Source: Beaufortia kweichowensis (taxonomy: Eukaryota; Chordata; Actinopteri; Cypriniformes; Gastromyzontidae). From it: 64,000 bases of DNA. The stretch spans positions 9,010,075-9,074,074 of the forward strand of contig CM032811.1 in NCBI GenBank assembly GCA_019155185.1, read 5' to 3'. The position numbers and the translations under genes are program-made. The notes beneath the pieces are model-generated. The model had not been told where the DNA came from. It did no database searches and saw only the letters and a program-made list of their open reading frames with translations. Numbering within the stretch: position 1 is the first letter of the stretch; each line of letters opens with the position of its first letter. Positions 48,141-61,300 of the stretch are shown here, piece after piece.

Positions 48141-50487
48141 TAAACCTGCTTCACTATTACTGCTCAGCTTCACCACCAGGCTGTTCCCTTGGAGATCCAG
48201 ATTTTACCTTCCTTATGAGTGCTCCTTATTTGATGGTTTTAGCAAAACATCCTTCAGCTTGATTCACACTGCAGCGCCAGAGATTTGTAGCAACTGCATA
48301 TTTTGAAAGAACAAGTGAAATAGCCAAGTTGATGTAAAATGTTTATCTTATTAAATGGTATAATGCAAGTGCTGTGGCCGTTTTTAAACCCCAGAACCTC
48401 GACAGGCAGTATAGAGAGCGTTTGAATGTGAGTTTCTATTTATTTGAACATTTGTATTCATCAGTTGAATAATGATCTGTTAATCAAGCTTATTGTCTCA
48501 AGCTTATAGCTTAAGTTTGTGTATATTTCTCACTTGGTTGGCTTAAGCTGATATGAAATTTGGTTTATGGTACTCTTATGTTCTGGAGTTTTTTTAGGGG
48601 TGCATGTTGTATGTTTCTCCGAGAGCATATTGCCTGGTGGATTGCTGCAATGATAATTCAAAGTTTATGTCGAAGCCACCTACTTTGGCATTGAAATGTG
48701 GTTTTACTCAAGAAAACCTAATGAGCAAAAGCTGTAGTAGGATCATCAACCGAAAAGGAACTTTTGACCATGCGTTAGAATTAAAACAATGAATGATGAA
48801 CTGCTTCAGTATTTACTGTAAATACGTTTGTAAAAGCATAAATAAAAGGACGTTTCTCAAATTGATTTTGTGTTTTTCATTGTGTGTGATATGATACAGC
48901 TGTAACAGCTGACATTCTCTACAAAGAAACTGAACTTTACAGCGGATCAATAAGGTAATGATGTCATGTCTAGCTCTACATTTTTTTCATTCATATGTGC
49001 TGCATCTATCTTTTCATTCGTGTAACTATTTCCAGAGAACAAAAAAGGGCAGCATTTTCGCCCAATAGATTGTATTCTTTGTGTTAAACACCAGATGTCA
49101 GCACAGAGATGACGACTATTAATATAACGCAGAATCAATGATTTTAAAAATACTTGGGGAGTCTATGACGTCAGGGATTGCCTAAATGTTTGCCCAGTTT
49201 GTCTCGTTTGCTTTAAAGTGCTGAAGTGCTTATATTATGTTTTGTCTTGCAGAATGAATCCCAGTGGCCGCTCCACTTGGTTAACTGTACATGGCAGCGG
49301 TGCATTCTCGACTATAGATTGAAACACAAGTGGAGGATGTTGCAGACCGCTTCACCCCTCCCATCCAGCCTGTGTCGAGAGCCAGCGCTCGTCCGCTGCA
49401 TCTGAGTGAAGAAAGATCGTTCAATAAGAGGGAGGAAAAATCGGTCTCTTCCGAACACACCCAGATCTCAGACGGGACACACCTGGGGGGAGGTCACAGC
49501 AAAGGGAACACGAGGATTTGATTCGACACGACACAACAACAGTAAACACTGATGTGTCTCCAGGCTGTATGGAGCTGGGATGACATACTGGGATGACTTG
49601 TGCAGGGAGGAAAACAGTCACGGACGACGTAAATATTTACATGTCCTTGCTCACAGCGTCACAGCTCGCCATCGACTCAACTCAGAAAGAAACCTACAAC
49701 GCGTAGAGAGAATCTGCGATCTTGATACGGTCCGAAAAGGGTTGACGTTGTAATACGGGCGAAGAAGATCGTGCTGTAATGTTGAAACGGACTGTCAGAG
49801 TTTCTGGAGGTTTACGGGACTGCTCTTTTCTAATCTGCGGTCATGCCGCAGGCATCATCTGATCTTTTCCCTACCTGAGGGGAACGACGAGTTTTTGACA
49901 GAATAGATATTAGAGTCATGGAGCTTTGACCTCATTGTGTTGAAACGCGATTAGTTCGATGCACATTTAACAAAATAAACGTCGTATTTTTATTTTGTTC
50001 ACTGCTATAAAATTCAGAATAATTGTGCGCATGCGGAAATGATCATTTCTGAAAGAAAACAACGCGAGTCGAACTGTAATGATGTAAAGTTGAACGTTGT
50101 GGTTTGTAAAAGCATAAGCACCAATACATCTCACAGTGCGTGAGGTAAATTGAGGACAAACTTATGTTTTACTAAAATACCATATGATGCAGGTTTTAAG
50201 CATTTATTTCATAAAATGTCATAAAATAATGTACGTTTATTTTTTGTCAGGTGTAAAGTGAGCAGTTGGACGTAAGCTGTGGCGCGAAATTAGAGTTAGC
50301 ACATTTTTTCAACCAACTTTTTATTTTTTCCTTATATGCATTTTATCTTTCAAAAATATAGTCTCACATGCAGTGTAAAAGACTTGGAAAAAGTTGGCTC
50401 AGTTTATGTTCCTGATTAATGTGAATGCGTTTTGAAAGCATGCCCGGTCTGGAGGGCCTTTTCCACGTTCAGACTCTATAACCAAAT
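48141..50487. other. poldip2 3' UTR, spacer and lrrc75a promoter/5' leader
   Basis: poldip2 probably ends just after 48846. A perfect palindromic CRE lies at 49166-49173. From about 49250 to 49960 the sequence is richer in G+C than its surroundings, with many CpGs, and should contain the lrrc75a transcription start or a leader exon. I looked for C/D-box snoRNAs like those hosted beside human LRRC75A and could not convince myself of any. Confidence 0.5.
49166..49173. promoter_or_regulatory. Palindromic CRE (TGACGTCA)
   Basis: Full eight-base cAMP response element, about 1.3 kb before the lrrc75a ATG and close to a CpG-richer block. Confidence 0.45.
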
Positions 50488-53400
50488 ATGGGAGCGAAGC
50501 AGACGAAGGCCGCGGGACAGGAGGCTGGTGCGAGTCCTCAGAGCGCGGGATTGAGACGTACCCCGTCAAAAGAACGAGGCGACATCCTCGCCTCTCTGAT
50601 GTTGAGGTCAGGGGACAAACTGAGAAGCAGCGGGACTCCCCCTCCCTACCAGCGACGCATCGGGATGATACAGGAGATGATGCTGATGGCGAAGCAAGGG
50701 AAACATGATGAAGCGACAGAGATGCTGAAGACCCTGCGGCAGGTACAGATATTACTGAATGAGGTTGGAAGAATTAACTTGTATTATGGTTGTTAAATGT
50801 TAGACCTGTTTGTTACGACTGCACCTGTTAACTCTTTCTCAATTTCTTCGTTTTTTTATTTATTTACATAACACGACCCCCTGACGTCGTTTTGGGCAGC
50901 AAGTACACAGTGTGTCAAACAGAAGTGCATCACAGAGAAGTTATATGGGAATATATTAAGAGTATACAAGTATACTGGGATATACATCACACAAGATGTC
51001 AGTCGACCAACTGAGGTTTTAGCATGCTGAGAGGTCATCTCTATGAAAGTAGTTGTTGAAAGGCACAAACCCCAAACATCACATCTTTACTTATGGTTTG
51101 CAGTGCTGATATTTGAAATAGAAAAAGCATATCTGAGACCTAACAGACACAACACAAAGCCTATTGCAATATTAACAAAGGTAAGAAAACTCACACTCTG
51201 AAACATTGTTAAAATAAAGGCACAATAAAAACAGGCAACTGACTTCTGTGTCAGCTGGGAAAAATATGGCAACATCTTTAAAATAGTTTTACCATAGATT
51301 TAATGTGATTCATATTTTTTACTTAAAATAAAAACAACAGAAATGCAATACACAATACATAATATAGATTTTTATCAGACATAATTGATAACATGCAACC
51401 AATGAACAGTTTTTTGTGTATCATTTCCTTCATCTTTCTTATTATTCTTATTAACAGTACAGGAATAGTTTCACAGATTTACAGAGTTTGAATTTACATT
51501 TCACAGAATTCAGTGCGATTGAGACAGATGTCCATTCTGTTAGTGTACTGTGAATCCACTCGTCTACAGTAAACCTGTGAGCACAGACACAACACAAGCT
51601 ACTGCACTGCATAAATACCAGCTGTTTACTTTGGGTAGTGATTATGGATCCTGTCAGTAAGCACGATTCTTTGTATCTAAACGGTGGTCTGCTGTCTCAG
51701 ATATTGAGAAACTCATTCTGTGCTAGTACCAGTAGGTCCAAATAGATTCTGGGTATATGCCACTGGAGTTGTTGTCTCTCCTTCCATATTTTGATCAACA
51801 TGTTGATCATTTTATCAGGTTTATAAATCCATTGAGTATTTTTCATATGTGGAACAGTGATCAAAGAATTAGTTGATGGGAATTTTAGATCTTTCATAAG
51901 TATTATTAAATAAATTATTGGACAGTGACAAAGCAACAGATGGCTTTAAAGCACACTGCATGCTTTGTTCTCAAAAGAACGCATTTTCCCTGAAGTAAAC
52001 GTGACATTTTTACTGGAGTGAATTTGCAGTGCATCCTGCAATGGGGGATAAAACACATAATGAGGTACAAAGAGAGTCAAAGGAAGAGTGTCTCTTGTCC
52101 ACTGGTTACCAAGTGCACCTTGTTGCCCGGAAACCATGAAAATGGATGGGCCTTTGATTAAATGGAAATCGATTAATCAAGATTCTGCTCCATAGTGGAA
52201 TGATAATAAAACAAAAGGTTTTCTCTCTATGTGTACAATGTTTGATCGAGGAAGGGGGTCTAGTGTTGAAGTGTTATAACTCAGAAACTCGGTCACCTTC
52301 TAGTAACAACAAGACTTTGTGTTTAGTGTGTATTGACATCATAAATGTTTCATAAATAACATCATAAATTAAAAAAAACATCTTTCCTCAGCTCGTTCAC
52401 TTTCTCAGTAATGATGTTTTGCTTTTATCCGCACACACCCTTTTTGTGTGTTTTCTGTTGATTAGATGCTCTGTCTGCACAGCCCGCAGCTGCACACACA
52501 TTTCCAATTTTTTAAATTGCTGATTCGTCTGTCTGTTATGTTGCTTTGTAGATTGCAAGTGTTCAATATTGTAGATTAACTTTTTTTATCTTCTTGTATT
52601 CAGGGGTAAAGGATTTGTTTTCATTTATTAAGTGCTATACCAATCATTTCAGGAACATTTAGGCAAACATGAATATATTGACTTAGATATTGTTAGCATT
52701 TACAAAGCAAAGTTAAACAGTTCATAATGTGCACTGTATATGGGCTTCAGGTATACACAGATGTGTTATTGTCTCTTTTGTCTTTGGCTTGACATTTATT
52801 CAGTACAATACACAGAATTGTGTGTTTAGTAGGAAAATATTTATTATGAACAAAAATGTGTGCATTATCTAAATCGGATTTGCAACAAATATATTTAAAG
52901 TTGTAAAAACTGAGTCTGTAAATCTCATTCTAATGACCATACCATTATTGTGTCATTTTTCCAGGATCTTGGAATGGAGTCGACCTCTCTGGACGATGTC
53001 CTCTATCGCTATGCCAGTTTCCGCAACCTGGTGGATCCCATTACCCATGACCTCATCATTAGCCTGGCCAAATACGTTCACTGCCCAAAGACGGTATAGT
53101 GTTTAGCTCCCTGTGTAGACACACATACACTCTTTGCCATTTCTGTATGCCATTACATTAAAATTTGATGAAAATCAAATAGCACTGACCTGAAGGTAGA
53201 TCAGAAAGACACACAAATTAAATCGTACCATTCCAGTGCAGTGAGCATTAAAGTGGATGGAATATTGCGTTTTAGGCTTGTGTGAGAGAAACGGGAAGCA
53301 GAGGGAGGTGTGCTGGTGGATGAGTCACACTCACTAAAGACCAGTCAGCCCTCTCTCAAGACTGCTGCTGCCGCTGCACTTAATGAAGCAAGTCAGGCAC

Positions 53401-55301
53401 TATATCACACTACTAACCCCCAGCTCAGCTTCTATAGATGCCTCCACCAAAACAACCGCTGCTTTCCTCTGACTGCATCAAGCTTAACAAAATGTGGTTG
53501 GGTGAATGTCATGATGCTTGTCCACCCCGAAAGAAAGAAGTCATAAATGATATATAAGAGATTTTCTTGCATTGTGACATTATTTATAAATATATTTTTT
53601 AAACATTATTTTAGATGATGAGTTGTTTTATTTTGCTAGTCATTATCACTGTAAAATTTGTGCTGTCTTAAATTTGCTGTTTTAAATTTAAAACTATTGT
53701 ATTACTGTACTTTCTATACATTACTGTAATGACACTGGGAATCATTTTTGAGAATAATGTGAATTCATCTATATTTGTCTATATTTGTGCACAAAAACAA
53801 TGTCACAATGCAAAAATCCTCTTCATGTAAAAAGCAATAGTTTCGTAATTTGATTGTTAAAGAAAAGGTGGTACTCGAAATGTGACCTGGACGTGTTTTT
53901 GTGAGATTCGTCTAGTTTCATAATTGCTAGAGAAAAACAGAAACCAGCCCGAGAAACATGCAAATGCATTAACTTTAACCATCTGAATTTAATGAAATGT
54001 CAGCTGACAGTGGGTGAATGAGAGTTTGGAAAGTTGACATTTGCTGTAAGTGATGTTATTGTAGGTAGAGATGAGCTCTGGGGAGACAGAAAATAGAGAG
54101 GAACTCAGTGATGTGAGATAAGGAAAGCTCGGCTGTGGTCACAGCACACTGAGTATATGATTATATTGCCAGGGGACCCGCTGTCCGTCTGCAGGGGCTG
54201 ACCAGCCATGTGGCACTGTTAATCTCACCGTCAGCAGCCACTCGGCTTTACTAACACATATAGTGTGTTTACCAAACTTCTTAATACATGCTAGATGTTT
54301 TCTGTCCTGCTGCAGAGATCAAGGTCTGGTGACAAGATGTGATCGCTGGATTCATTTACAGTTTGACTAATCCATATAGATACAGGCTTTTGTACACAGA
54401 CACAGTCACATGATTACTTTCCTGAAAAAACAGAACCAGACAACAGACAAGTATTTGTGATTTTTTTTCGTAGTATTTATTGTGTGTGTATCTCATAAGT
54501 TTGATGTCATTAGATGACAAGAGAGCTCTCCATGTGATTCTATATGTTCTCTCACTGCAATGTACTAAAACTGCTTTAATACCTGAGCTAAATCAATGTT
54601 ATTACAGTAATAAACCTCTTACCATTTCAATTTTGAATAAGGTGACAAGACACAATTACTGTTATATCTGATCCCCCATCCATAATGGATTAATTGTGGT
54701 AATGCAGTTATTATAGAAAGTGTTTGGGCTCTTTCATTCTCTTGTTAACAGAGTGTCATTGGTGTTGATTAGCACTTATATGGAGGTGTGAGGTGTATGA
54801 TTAACGTTTGGAAATTTAGAACAGATGGTTTGTATCTGTGCTCTGTGCTTTAAACTGATAACCATGATTTTACCGGCGCATTTTTTAATAATGAAATGTG
54901 TACCAATATCCTGGCATGTTGATTCAGATTTAATTACCTTAAGCCCTGTGAGATTAATGTATGTAATGTTTTTCTTTCTTACTTGTTATGTTTTAGACAT
55001 TAACAGAAACAGTATGTATTTCTGACAGTGTTTATATATAGAATCAGGCAGTTACAGTGTGCAACATTTGTTTTAGCCGTGATGAATGTGAGTAAAAATG
55101 TTGCTTTTAGTCCACTGATACATTGTGTGCTAATGCATTTTACCATGGACCTCAAAACACACAATCTCCGCCAGTCTAATGAGTGAGCCGGTGACATGTC
55201 ATTCAGTCCATAGTTTGCTCCTCTGTTATCACAGATGTCAAAGAAATTTGTATTTTATCTGGAGAACTCAAAGTCCCTCTTCTACTGCCAGTCCCCATTA
55301 A

Positions 55302-55388
<87 letters not shown>

Positions 55389-58300
55389 TGTCTCCCTCTG
55401 TCTCTCTCTCTGGTTTAGGAGGGTGATGCTTTGGGTGCTATGGAAAAGGTATGCCGTCAGCTGACCTACCACCTGAGCCCACACTCCCAGTGGAGACGGC
55501 AGGGGCTGCTGAAGAGGAAGCCACAGGCCTGGTGAGAAAGCCGAACTGATAGACAGACAGGGTCTGTCATGCTCTTCCATTTGTCTCACCTCATCTAACC
55601 ATCTAACCGGTTCTCGTCTTGACTTTTGGACTTCTGCTCTTTTCTTATTTTCTTACATCAAAACATAGAATTTTGCGTTACATTATAAATTAATGGCTTA
55701 TCCCTCAGCCCACACATTAGCCTAGTGGCTCACAAGTGCCTTGCATTGTTCATTAGTTAAAGTGATTAGTTGGTTTAAAAATGAAAGGACCTCATGGCTT
55801 TGGAGAGCAATCAAAATGACTCATCGCTCTGCCAGCTGTTTGTCCATGTACTGATTCTTGGGGATTAATTGCGTTTTAAAAAGCGTGTCACTAATGGAGC
55901 GTCTCATTTGAGGTTTGGGCCCTATGCTCCTATTATCCCCCAAATTGATTTGATAGACAACATCTAATATATTTCTAGAGCAGCTGTGTACATCCTCTAA
56001 ATATCATCACCTGTGAATTGGTTGTCAGTGTTCTGCAGTCCTTCCATTGATGATAAGAGCAGTGTTTACTCTGCAGAGTGAGTCAGTGAAGGCGAGCTGT
56101 CTCCCACTGTGTGCCGTGTGCTTTTTTACTAACACATGGTGCTGTTGCATAGACCCAGACTTATGTGGCTCCTTTCCAGTTACCATTAATATAGTCAAAA
56201 CACAGACTGTGTGTGTGTAATGTGTAAATGAGGAAGCACTGAGATTTTTCTGTCGACGGAAACAATTTAAAGGAACGGAAGCCATTATTCAGTGCTTAAC
56301 TTATGCAGAGATAAAACATTTGACCACTCACCACAGTTCATTCATTGCATTGGCTGCTATTGTTACCACAATGTGGTAAACCAGGAATATTCAGGGATAT
56401 GTTCTCTTTAGGCTGGATTTAATACCTTTTTTTTTTATCTGCTTCGGTTCTGCTTAATCCTTACTGGGTGTTTCTGGTTGATGGAGCTCTGCTGATCGGC
56501 TGAGTCACACCACAAACGCTCTCCGTTTGTTGTTCTGAACCCTGAACTGTTGCTGTTATTTACAGTGGTGCAGATGTGAATGCAGCTGTTGGAGTTTAAA
56601 ATGGAAAAGATTTTCAAAAAATGTATCTGCCAAGTGTGTTTGCAGGCTTCCGTGGTTTTTTTTTGGATTTATTTGATTTCATCAGGTCGTTGTAATGGCC
56701 AATCACAGGAAATGTGAGATAAAATCATTTCTGACGTCACATGCTGAAGATGCATGCAGGAAAAATATCACAAATCTTCTTAATAATCTTGTTAATATCT
56801 TAACTCTGATTTGTATTAGATTGAATAGAAAAATATTTTAAAAACAGTTATGTCTTCTCTACAGTTTTGGAAAAGATCTCCTCCAGATTTTCTGGAATTT
56901 GCTATTAACAGTTCATTTTGTAGTGGATTTCATCCACTGATACTGTATAAAGCCAAAGTTTATACTCAAATCGAATGCAGCTAAGAGCTCTATTAAGTCC
57001 TCAAGTTATGAAATCGCTAATTATGATAAATAAGGATTTCATGCTTCTGGATAGGAAAAGCTCCTTGAAACTCATCGTTTTATCTCTTTTTCACTTGCCA
57101 ACCCCCCTCCTATAATGCATCTGCCCTCTCCATTCTAGTGTTGGCTAAGTGCTAACATGACCTTAACCTCCTCCACCGGTTATTAGAGAGAGACGGTCTA
57201 CCAGACAGGTGTCCTATTTTCTCACAGGTGTTCCACTGTGGCTTATGTATGTTTATATGAGCCTTGCATTACTCCTGGTGTGTGAACAGTTTCATCTGTT
57301 TGCCTCCACACAAATATTTACATTGAAGCTATATCAATTTTGATTTACAGTTCTACCTTTAACTACAGAAAATTATACATCTGCTACAAATATATGTTTG
57401 CCCAGTAGCATACAATCAGTCTAATGCAGTTGGTAGTTAAACAGATCGAAAGTATGTTTCTGCCGGTTTTCATTTTTTTAATGTCTTTTAAAGTGTTTGC
57501 AGGTGATGGCAAGGGAAAACTATAGGAATGCACTGATGTTGTTCGACAAGTATAAGATGTCTGAGAGCTGTATTCTACAATTAGGTTAAAATATTTAGAC
57601 ATCCTCTTTTATTAAATGGAATCTAATGTCATAAACCTTAAACATGACCTCTGTTGTTTTGGTGGTTTTATGGCTGGACTGAAATGTGAAACGCATGGCA
57701 TTTGTCTGGTCTGCATGTGGTCCAGTGGAGACCTGCAGTCCATAACAACCAGCCCACAGCTGTCAGACGCTGGTGAAGAATGTCTTCCTCCGTTAAACAG
57801 GCAGACTGCAGCTTTTCTGGACAATCATATCCAGAGGTGACAATGTTTTATCTAGGTTTAGCATATGGTCTGCCTCTATAACATCCACAGTAATAGATAA
57901 AATGGTTTAACTGTGGGGAGAGAATAAACCTATAAGATGTTCATGGAAATAGTGGTGTTAGAGAAAAAAGGTTTGAGAAAAGAAAACAGGAGAGATTGGA
58001 GGGTGTGGAATGTGAGCTGTTGTGAAATCATAGTGTCATCTCATAGGCATGTCTCTGCCTCTCTTTCTTGGTCCCTCTCCTAAATTTTCCCCCACACCTC
58101 CTCCTCTTGTTTTTCACCAGCCTCATATTTTCTTCTCATGTGATCTTATGTGTCGTATTTCTAATGCTGCCTCTCCTCGACAGATTACCTTGAAGTTGTA
58201 CCATTTGCTTGATTTTCAATAGCTTGAAGTAGTTCACCTAAAAATATATCAGCATCTATTCAACCCCATGTTATTCAAATCTCACATGACTATTTTCTCT

Positions 58301-61300
58301 GTTTAACATAAAAGGCTAAATGTTATTGACTATTCACTTTCATTGCATCTTTTTTCCACAAAATGAAAATGAATGGCTGAGGCTGTAAGTTATTGACACA
58401 CTTCATAACGTCTCCTTTTGTGTTCCATAGAAGAATGGCAAAATCTTCTTTTTTTGGTGAACTATTCCTTTAAGCTCTCTGTTTTGTAGCTGTCTCTGTT
58501 GGTTTGACTTTGTTGACCTCTCCTGCTCTCCGGAGAGCCAAAACAGGTTCAAAATGTGACATGCCGATGAAGTTGCAATATTGTTATTCATTTCCTCTAT
58601 GCCTTATTCATTTCATTCTCTGACTGCTGCATTTACTTCCAACCCGCCCAATTAGTGGTGTAGTAGCATTGATGCCTCTGTATTGATTTACATAGTCATT
58701 CAGACAGCTGTCACCTCAGAGTCATTGATGCAGAAGCGGCTGAGTAAGAGAACTGCTTGAAAAGAAAATTGCTTGAACAAAGCTTTTAAAATTACACCAA
58801 GAGCTTATACAAAGCTGCTATTAATTATAAATGACAGTATTTGTGGATCATTCTGTTTTATCCTACACTTTATCTGACAAATATTATTAAAGGTAATCAT
58901 CAGTGTAGAGTTAATAACATACCATTAAAGAACATTTTGTCTTAGTTTTAATGTAATTGTATAGACATGTTTGTTAATATTCTGCTTTTTATAAATGTAT
59001 ACTTTAATTTTGTGTTGAACTAAAAACTGATCATAATGAATATAATGATAACACTCATCATTGGTGAGTTTAGCTGATATACAGTTAATTTCAAAATGAC
59101 TGATGAATTTTACCTGAAATCTTATGTATCCAAATCTGAACTTATAAGTGTTTGATCCGAAATAATTACTGGCATTCCATTAGTCTATTTATTATGGTAG
59201 CTGTTTGATTATATCACCTCAAGTCCAAGATTTTAATTTAGGAGAAAGTGACCACAGGCTGATACAATCACAGTACCTTTTTGTAAATTATGATTTTATT
59301 CCTCTTTTCCTTATGATAAAATGTGAAGAAATTGGAACATTGCTATACAGCTTGTCTCCCAAACCCTCCGTCCCTGCTGCTGCTCAATGCCTTCATTTTC
59401 ATATCTGTAAAGCTCAACAGAAGTGAGAAACTTTAACCTTATTGTTTTCAGTATAACCTTTGTTCAGATCTTTCACACTGAGAATCACCCGATCTCACTG
59501 ACTTTCACAGGGTCGATGATGCAACAAAAACAAAATTTATTTCACAGCATACTGTACACCTGCTGTCAGGTTGAGGAAGTGCTAGGGCACAATTGATGTG
59601 ACACAGTAAAATGTACATTTTATTAAGTAAAGAAATAATTTAAATAGCAGGTAAAATAAAAGCAACTTAAACATTACGTAGCTTTCAAAATCTATTATTA
59701 AATAGCTTTTCATATCTTTTTTTTTGCTTGAATGAAATGTCTTTAGCTTTCACATCACAGTAGTAAGTCCCTATATATTTTTGTTTAGCACACCTGGAAT
59801 ATTGCATGGGCAAATCAGCATTCAGGACCACAACTATCCAAAGCTGTTATATGTGTAAAGTTTTCAATAGATAAATGCTTCATGTTGGCATGTTTAGTCT
59901 TGTTACATAATTATCAATTATGTATGACAGAAAGTTGATACTATTTGGTTAATGTGCCTCTTTGGCTAATGAGAACATTTGGAATTGAGAAAGACTAGAG
60001 ACAGGATTTAAGTGGGTCAGATGCATTCAGGGTGAGGTTGCTGAGGGAGTGAAAGGCATTTTCTCCTAAAGAGCGTGGGATTCGGGACCCTGGCCAGTAA
60101 CATTGGGAGAACTGATATCCTGCTCTGGTTGAACCATTTCCTCAGCACTGCTGCTGTTTTATTTGCTAGGTCAGTGACAAGATCAGAGCAGGAGGGGAAA
60201 TCTGTCATTCAGGAGGAGCATCGCATGTTGCATTAGGATATTTATTATTCCTCTCTCTACCTTAAATGCAAGTTCTGGGAAATATATGCATGTCCTGGTG
60301 TGAATTAGTGATGGTCACATTATGAATTAGTATTCGCACTGTGACTTTTCTCGCTTTAATTCCTCCTCTCGTAGCTCGTTCACTGGCAAGCTGTGATGGC
60401 ACACTGAGCTCATTATGAGTCTGCTACATGTGCAGCGGTTCCTGCAACACCCTTGTTCTCTTGTGCTTAATTCCCCCAGAATCAAAACACCAGCTTCTCT
60501 TCTCTTGATATTCTTGTATCACTCTATCTATCTCTCTGTTCTTAAGCCACAATTACAAATGACATGATTGAATTAGCTCTTAAATTATGTGCTGTGTTTA
60601 TGTATCCAGGGTCTGTGTTCATAATATCTCTAATGCATTTATGGAGAATGAATCCTTTTAATGAGATCTCGTTTTTCGTCAGTCGTAGTCTCTGAGTTTT
60701 AATCAGAAGTTAATTATGGTTTGGGTTTCATTAATATAAGCTGCATAGTCTCCACTCTTATTAAAACATTTACTCAAATGTTTTAGTTTTACATTTTTTA
60801 CTATTAGGGGTCTAGAAACATTTGCTGTAATATAATTGTTTGGTACAGCAAATGTCCATATTTAAAGTGTCATACAGAATAGCATCCTGAAGGAAGTTTT
60901 TTAAATATGTGAGCAAATTTACAATCTTACTTGACCAAAGAAGGTTTATATGCCATGTATGCAATGTTATCTTTTTGTCACACCTGCCAGTATTACTAAT
61001 ACTAGACATTACAATTCTTGACTTCTATACATATTCTTATTCGCCTTTTATTTCTCCTTCCCAGTCTAAAATCTGTCCTGTCCGGCCCTCCATCCAGTGG
61101 GACATTAGACCTTTCTGGCATCCCTCTTGTAGTAAAAGACATGGAGCGTCTCTGTGCCTACCTGCATCACCATGCGTCTCGCATCGGAAGCCTAGAGCTG
61201 GGTTTTACCGAGCTCACTGATGAAGCTTTTCTCCTGCTCCTCCCCACACTAGCATCTCTTCCTCGTCTAGAGACTCTGGCCCTCAATGGCAACAGACTGA

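Noticed and set aside
48141..50487. C/D-box snoRNAs like those in the noncoding gene beside human LRRC75A
   Set aside because: No C/D box pair with flanking stem was convincing.
53310..53546. Frame with an Ala run in lrrc75a intron 2
   Set aside because: No acceptor or donor fits and the adjacent lrrc75a exons already join perfectly.
55203..55589. Minus-strand 128-codon frame with Arg-Glu repeats
   Set aside because: It is the reverse reading of the (TC)n array and of lrrc75a exon 3.
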